NCBI GenBank assembly: GCA_026936325.1
Contig: JAPTHN010000120.1
Location: 124,001 to 188,000 of the forward strand
Direction of reading: 5' to 3'
Source: Platynereis dumerilii
Taxonomy: Eukaryota; Annelida; Polychaeta; Phyllodocida; Nereididae
Length of the DNA: 64,000 nt
Shown: piece after piece, positions 58,241 to 64,000 of the stretch
How positions within the stretch are numbered: position 1 is the stretch's first letter
Layout: each line of letters starts with the position of its first letter
Position numbers and translations under genes: made by a program
Notes under the pieces: model-generated
The model's database searches: none
Told to the model about the DNA's origin: nothing
Seen by the model: the letters and a program-made list of their open reading frames with translations, nothing else

Positions 58241-58640
58241 GCTGTTATTACTGTGCAACAAAGTTTTTCAACCAAGATTAAGTACCTCAAGGCGCGGAAT
58301 TCAGCCTCAACTACCATCATATCACCTAATGATTATCATCCAGTGACCTGGTCTCTATTACCATCATTCAACTTCTCAGCATTCAATTTCTTGTGTCCAT
58401 TATCTGTAACTTCTACAAGCTTTTACAGTACTGTGCCAAAAAATCTGTCAATCGAGATTTAGTACCTCAAGGCGGAGAAATTAACCTTCACTATCATGCC
58501 ACCAACTAATTATTGTTTAGACTCCACTAGTACTCAACAAATTAGTTTCTATTATGAAATATTCTGTACAATAACAATATGACTTTACTTCCACACTACA
58601 AAGTCTGTTAACCGAAATTCAGTACCTCAAGGCGCAGAGC
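58241..58640 (+). repeat. Tandem repeat, about 175-bp unit, three copies
   Basis: Each copy carries ACTGTGC(A/C)A, then AA(A/G)TCTGT(C/T)AA-like, then GATTTAGTACCTCAAGGCG. The CCTCAAGGCG word lies at about 58287, 58467 and 58626. A weaker trace (AAGATTTAGTATCGCG) lies at 58149. Confidence 0.65.
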
Positions 58641-60380
58641 CTCTGTTATCCTGCAAGCAGCTCCTCCCTGAGTTACTCCTGAGTTACTCCTCTGAGTTCT
58701 CTGTGAGTTGCCCTGAGTTAGGCAGATTAAAGGCTACCACAGAGATGTGTACAAAAGCTAGGTGGTCCAGGGGTGTAATTAGATTCATTCAGAACTGCCC
58801 GGAGGCAAAAGATCCACTGGCAGACCACGTTGCTCAATACAAGACAATCAGACAGGCTTGGTCAGTCTGTTCTCTGTTGGTAGATTTTATTTAGATCTAT
58901 AGCATAATATGATCTTGAATTGTAATAAAGAGATTTGTGTGTTTGTGATAAGGTCCAGGATTCTAATTTTACCCAAGGCGGAAAATGGAAAATATTGTCT
59001 TCAAATTTGTCATTCATGATCTTTCAATTGTTTCTAAACGATTCAAATGGGATCAACAGCAGGAATTCTTTCTCAGACCAAATATTTCGGAATCATTCCG
59101 CTGCTGAAACCATTACCTTCCCAGAAAATTCACTTGTACAAATTCTTTATTTCGAAATTTTCAATACATCTCTGATCCTTAGCCTGTCATATAGGAGATT
59201 TTTTCATTGTTTCAGTAATTAAATTGCTTCGGTAAAGTAATAAGCAGAGCTGTAGTCTGGATCTCAAAATTGTATCTACTTGATGTCGTCGAACAATGAA
59301 ATACCTCCTCATCAGCACCACTCCACCAGGTACATTGGAATCAACAAAGCCTGTATTATCACCATCTAATTACATGCCTTATAGTACACAAGACCTCCAG
59401 CCCTCCATGACTCAATTACTCTTGAGCTGGATAGATGGGGCCCTACAATGTACTTCACCTACACCTTCCTTATACACCAGCTAGACTCCACAAGGCCTTC
59501 CCATAATCACCTGTAGCTGGTGCAAGCAACAAACATCTAGGTCACCTGGACCTTGAAAATGGTGATTATATTGTGTGGTATCTAGGTATATGCTGCACTG
59601 CTGTAGAGCTTCTTAGGGAGTCTAGACACATACAAGTCTACAAAGACATCAGAGATGGCCGTTGTATATTCTTAAGGTATTCGTAGACACTGTCGGGGTG
59701 GATGATACACCAGGTGCCTGAGGGTTGATACATTTGCTTCCAGCATTTCATTCTTCATAACATATTATCTTGTAAAATCAGTACCAAAAATCTATAATGT
59801 ATTTTTAAAAGTCTGTCCATCTATGTGTCTATGGCCACCAGGTTCTATTTATCTTTCAATATTTCTATACATTAATCTCTATCCATCTACTATGTATCCA
59901 TGTGTCTATCTATCTGTGTGATTGTGAATCTGGCCATTGTCATGCTGCTCTAACTTCCTTTCCTGTCTGATGCAAAAAAACCAACCGGTGACCAGCAAAA
60001 TCATCACCACTTACCATTTTTCTTCCAACCAACCACTCTCCAGCTATCTGCAGCTAACAAGTAACACAAAGCACTTACATCTCAAATCTAGCCCCCAACC
60101 AAATCCTTCCTCTGAGTCTTGACACCTCACTCCTTTCCATTTATTGACCTTTCCCTTATTGGCTGCATCAGGGGCCATGACCCAAGGCCCTCAGGGGGTA
60201 CTGCAAGGTCCCAGTTGGTCCTGTGTATTTTTTATATCCTCAGAGTGTTGCATTGTGCCCCAGGGAGCCATCCCTCTACATTAGGCTGCTAAGATTGGTG
60301 AAGGTCCAGATGCAGCTAAACCTGGATCTATGGCAGGGAGCTGAACCACTCACACAAGGCACTGGAGTCTAGATAGATGG
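58641..60380. other. No gene seen
   Basis: About 1.7 kb of ordinary sequence. GAGTTACTCC recurs at 58670-58690 and TCTATCTA words near 59830-59920. Short plus frames at 58703-58894 and 58935-59222 have no support. Confidence 0.3.
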
Positions 60381-60450
60381 TAGATTGTTCTAGATCATTC
60401 TAGATTGTTCAAGATTGTTCTAGATTGTTCTGGATTGTTCTAGATGGTTG
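60381..60450 (+). repeat. Exact 10-bp tandem repeat TAGATTGTTC, seven units
   Basis: Seven consecutive units of TAGATTGTTC or one- to two-base variants (TAGATCATTC, AAGATTGTTC, TGGATTGTTC, TAGATGGTTG) lie with no change of register. Confidence 0.9.
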
Positions 60451-61030
60451 TACATTCTTCTCACTCACTCAGATTTGCACACCTAACACACTATGCCTTA
60501 AATAATGGATGACACATTCATTCTGTCTTGTTTTGTCTTGTAAAACACACTGAAGCCAAAAATGCTGAAAGCCGATTTGTTCTTTACAAGCAGAAAAACT
60601 GGTTTTGCAATTCACTCCAAAGAGGTTGACAAACAAACACCAAATACAGTATGGTATATCTTGGTTATTTAAACCACATGACAGGAGAAAAGACAATTTC
60701 AGACACTGCACCCTCAATCATTCACATAGTTAGAATATATATGTTTAAGCCAGAAAACACAGCGACGTGATAAAATTAATATGGAGACTCTTCGAGGGGC
60801 TGTACCATTAGTGAAGTATTAATAACGGAATCTTTATACAAGTACATTTCTATCTTATAAAGACTTCAATCATTCACGGCACTTTTATGCTCTATGAATA
60901 ATGACTTTTTATGACAGAATCTAAATCGCAATTTCCACACATTTCGTGACAACCGCTTACTATCTAGCTGACCTTTTTGAACACCAATTTCTCAAAAGGA
61001 AAACTCCATTAATAACTCAATTTTTGTTGC
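60451..61030. other. No feature seen
   Basis: Ordinary AT-rich sequence; a minus frame at 60469-60717 has no support. Confidence 0.3.
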
Positions 61031-61096
61031 TATTTTTAGTTCTTTTGCTGCTGCTCCCTTGACATAAATCCAGGGCAGGACAGACTTCAAGGTTAT

Positions 61097-61137
61097 AGGT
61101 CACCTTATGACGTCACAAAGGTCAAATGTCAAGGTCA
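61097..61137 (+). promoter_or_regulatory. CRE plus nuclear-receptor half-site cluster
   Basis: Within 41 bp lie AGGTCA at 61097, a perfect CRE TGACGTCA at 61108-61115, AGGTCA at 61119 and the extended half-site TCAAGGTCA at 61129-61137. ATGTCA at 61126 makes a direct repeat with one-base spacing after 61119. CREB/ATF binds the CRE and NR5A- or ERR-type monomers bind TCAAGGTCA. The surrounding 61030-61330 is complex, non-repetitive sequence. A regulatory role is inference from motif density. Confidence 0.45.
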
Positions 61138-61330
61138 TTTATGGTCTTAAGTCCAGCAAGGAAGTAATTGCTTTTTAACGAGGTTACTTAAGAACACACG
61201 TTTTCCCAGAGCTTTCAAGGCTGAAAGATTTAAAACAGCAAAGAACTTGCTCAAGACAAATTAGAAATACTGCGCTCTTGAAACTTTTTTTGAGACTGAA
61301 ACTCTAGTCTAAAGAAGTGAATATATATTC

Positions 61331-62679
61331 CGATTCAAAATAGCGGAAGAAAAACTTGAGATAATAATATAATGCGATATTCTACCGAAGTCCGCTCGAG
61401 TAAGTCTAACCATTGTCAAGTTCTTTCTGCGACTGAGAATTTACATTCTTGTATCATATTAGTATCCACAATATGAATAAATTATTTCTATTGGTAAATT
61501 ACAACCATGAAATATCTAATTCAATGCCAATTAGTCTGGGTGCATTGATACACAATTTTAATTGGATCACATCAATGGAATGTACATAGTAGTTGTGAGA
61601 ATCTCATTCACAAGACAAATATATATCCTCCACCACAAGTTACATTGAATTTGTTAGTAATAAAACATATTTGACAGGGACAGAACACAGATACACTGTG
61701 TAGCTCATTGTCCAGAAAACTGCCAACACAAAGCAATGTTCTATGAAAGTACCACATTTGTCTTAGAGCTCGGAAATAAACCAAAGACCAAGTAGCCAAA
61801 TAAAAACAGAACAGTAGAGCAGAAAATAGCAGAGAGAGTGCAAAAAAATATAACACCCATAGCGGAAGGAAGCTGAAGTCAATTTTTACTGGGGAATATC
61901 AAAGCTTTTGAGGCCAGTCAGAGCTGACCCAACCATTAACAGCGAAGCTTTCCAAAACCATCACCTCCTGCTCTCTGCTGAAAGCTGCATTTGGCTATTC
62001 TTTTATCCGCAATCAGTGCGTTTTTCATCCAATGTCGGAAGTGCAAAAATTTGCAAATGCCCACAAAGAGTAGATGCATTAGGGCACATTAGGGAAATTA
62101 TGGGCTGTTCGTATGAAGAATAACCTCAACAATGTTACAACGGAACCAATTGCTACATTGTTTCAGAACAAAGGTTCATGGCTATAACAATGTAGTAGTA
62201 CTATACGTACACAGCTTCAACAGCACTGAAAGACAAATAACAAATCATGAAATCTGTCAGATTGATACCGGACTGACAGACAAATAGACAGTTTTTATAT
62301 AAGCAAATATGAATATCATATACATACATGTAAATACAATATCGACATAATAATATATTAAACATTAATTAAAAAGTATATATTGGTACAGCTGATGATT
62401 GCTCTGCCAAATACAATAGGTGCTATAGCGTAACCAACCCCTGTGAGAATTACCAATTGGGCAAAAACCAATTAGGCATAATATTAATTTAATCTATAGA
62501 AAATATGCAATCATAAAACATATTGCTCCGGAAGATCCGTAACATGTCCAAAATTCATCATTGATGAAAATGACAGATATAAAGAAACAAAGAACATGGC
62601 TTCATCAAATGCTCTGCCTGTCATTTGTGCCACCACTGACAGGAGACAGAAAATTGCACTCAATATTTGCCAGCACTGA
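61331..62679. other. No gene seen
   Basis: AT-rich sequence with no exon or repeat recognised. A GACAGACAAATAGACAG tract lies near 62273. Confidence 0.3.
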
Positions 62680-62689
62680 CCAACATATA

Positions 62690-62900
62690 ACCATCTGCTG
62701 ACATGTAACTGAGTAAGCACTGACTGACCAGCAAGTGACCAGCAACTAAGCAGTGACCAGCAATCAGGAAACAGTGAGTTTGGATCAGCAAGTCTGCTCA
62801 AGCCTTTTCGATGCTCACACTTACAATGAGACTGCTCACCCAGATTGGACACTGAAATCTGCTCACACTGAAATCTGCTCATGGTGGAATCTGCTCAAGG
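62690..62900 (+). repeat. Short tandem words GACCAGCAA and ACTGAAATCTGCTCAC
   Basis: TGACCAGCAA recurs about four times at 62695-62765, and ACTGAAATCTGCTCA about three times at 62850-62900 with variants. These are two adjacent small minisatellites. Confidence 0.6.
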
Positions 62901-63000
62901 GTCCCTGGTCCTCATAAGACTCTTGTGCAGCAAAACCCTCTCCGCCAAATAGCTCTACATCTGATAGAACCTCCGGCAAAATACTTTGTAAGGTTTTCCC
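62897..63000 (+). repeat. Direct repeat, first copy (partner at 63545-63650)
   Basis: TGGTCCTCATAAG, CTCTTGTGC(A/T)GCAAAA and ACATCTGATAGAACC recur in the same order and spacing at 63563-63630. The copies are about 650 bp apart, with moderate divergence. Confidence 0.7.
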
Positions 63001-63544
63001 CTTTCCTGCTTGGCTCTGCCGCTACCATTGCTGGCTGCCATCTTCTAGCAGTCTCTCTTGCAGTGTGTGTCACATCCAATAAGTGAGATATTCTTGGAGC
63101 TTGTGGCAACTTGCAAAAGGTTATTATGGAAGTTATGCAATATCAAGGAATTTGCAACCTTAGAAGAAAGTGAGAAGGGCTTCCTCAGCACTGGTGCATA
63201 AGAATGCTTTAGTATCATATGCGTTGTGGTATTGCTGCAGAGGTGATAATGAATGTCCTTTTTGTTATATATTCGGCTTTTTAAGGCTGTATTTTGTTTT
63301 TCAGTCCTCCTTGTATTCACAGCATATGAAAAATGCTTGCTTTGTGAAACGAAATGTACCATGGTACTGAAAAAGAATGAAAAAGTCTAAATATTTTTAC
63401 ATTCGCCTTTATGTCAGCTTTTTTCAAGTTGTCCACAGAGGACCAATAAAAGTTCAGCTTCGAACTATGACAACTGACTAGCACCCAGGAAAAGCCAGGT
63501 CTACTCAACACTTAATGCTCCTGGTCGAATCTCCTCTCAGTTGA
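63001..63544. other. No feature seen between the direct repeats
   Basis: Ordinary sequence between the two direct-repeat copies. Confidence 0.3.
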
Positions 63545-63650
63545 ACCTGCTCCGGGGTCTATGGTCCTCATAAGGCTCTTGTGCTGCAAAAGGCCTCTCC
63601 ACCAAATAGCACTACATCTGATAGAACCGCCAGCCAAAATACCAATTCCC
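63545..63650 (+). repeat. Direct repeat, second copy
   Basis: This is the partner of 62897-63000. ATTCCATA repeats twice just downstream, near 63671-63690. Confidence 0.7.
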
Positions 63651-63904
63651 CGTAACAAGCTGCTTTGTAATATTCCATAATATTCCATAAGCCCCAGCTA
63701 GCTAGCACGATTGCTGGACTCGAACGATCGTAATCTTCTCAGCATACTACTATAGACTAGTTATAGTAAGGTAATCAGGATTGATAGATAGGAAAGTAGC
63801 ATGGCAAGTCTCAATATGAGAAAGAAAGTAGGACGGCTTATCTGATCAGCAGCAGGTGGGTGAAGAAGTAGGTAGATAAAAGTAACAAGTTGGCAGGTAA
63901 AGAA

Positions 63905-64000
63905 ACAGGTAAGATAGGGATAGATATAGATAGCCAGATAGACAGATAAAAAGATAGATAAAAACATAGATAGATAGATAGATAGATAGATAGGTAGATA
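63905..64000 (+). repeat. GATA microsatellite, runs off the window end
   Basis: GATA and GACA units become regular from about 63967 and continue to the last base. Confidence 0.9.

Noticed and set aside
58241-58640. CRISPR-like array
   Set aside because: Only three diverged units of about 175 bp in a eukaryotic context; the same holds for the 156-bp array at 19.9-20.6 kb.

Overview
This is a eukaryotic, AT-rich, gene-poor stretch of a metazoan genome. There are no compact operons, ribosome binding sites or long open frames. The only gene model I can support is a small three-exon gene with GT..AG introns and an AATAAA signal. The base composition, many GATA/CTAT microsatellites, tRNA-derived SINEs with ATCC tails, 8-bp-duplication DNA transposons and recurring AGGCCTA words would fit a marine invertebrate deuterostome such as an echinoderm. 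That assignment is an inference with no marker gene behind it.

Layout. 1-1.6 kb: degenerate array of a GTTACATCATAAG word at about 190-bp spacing. 2.6-3.6 kb: diverged direct repeat. 4.0-9.3 kb: a 1.6-1.9 kb unit present three times in tandem, each copy with a CpG-rich knot of TGACG/CGTCA sites; copy 1 carries an 80-bp insertion with an 8-bp duplication. 9.4-15.8 kb: two nested-looking but independent inverted duplications, one SINE and a purine-rich minisatellite. 17 kb: 201-bp near-perfect palindrome. 17.9 and 33.4 kb: one complex non-coding sequence present twice in opposite orientation. 18.7-20.6 kb: two tandem arrays. 22.5-31.3 kb: a dispersed/tandem duplicated block (copies A, B, C and a fragment), with copy C split by a 1,185-bp foldback transposon full of hairpins. 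36.2-36.9 kb: short CAGTGGC-ended element, candidate exon and minisatellite. 40.6-41.5 kb: foldback element. 42.0-43.0 kb: tandem array of tRNA-Thr-like repeats. 43.7-46.6 kb: the small three-exon gene. 47.6-47.8 kb: minus-strand candidate small ORF. 48.1-50.3 kb: minisatellite split by a hAT-like element. 50.5-64 kb: microsatellites, further SINEs, complex regulatory-looking DNA (52.6-53.25, 56.75-57.3 and 61.0-61.3 kb) and small tandem repeats.

The genes do not form a pathway. I found no recognisable reverse transcriptase, integrase, transposase, capsid, envelope or toxin gene. I do not see an undescribed multi-gene system. The most informative structures are the hairpin-packed hAT-like foldback element, the tRNA-Thr-like tandem array beside the small gene, the inverted pair of complex non-coding sequences, the tandem 1.7-kb unit with its TGACG knots, and the CRE plus nuclear-receptor half-site cluster near 61.1 kb. 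All alignments were made by eye.
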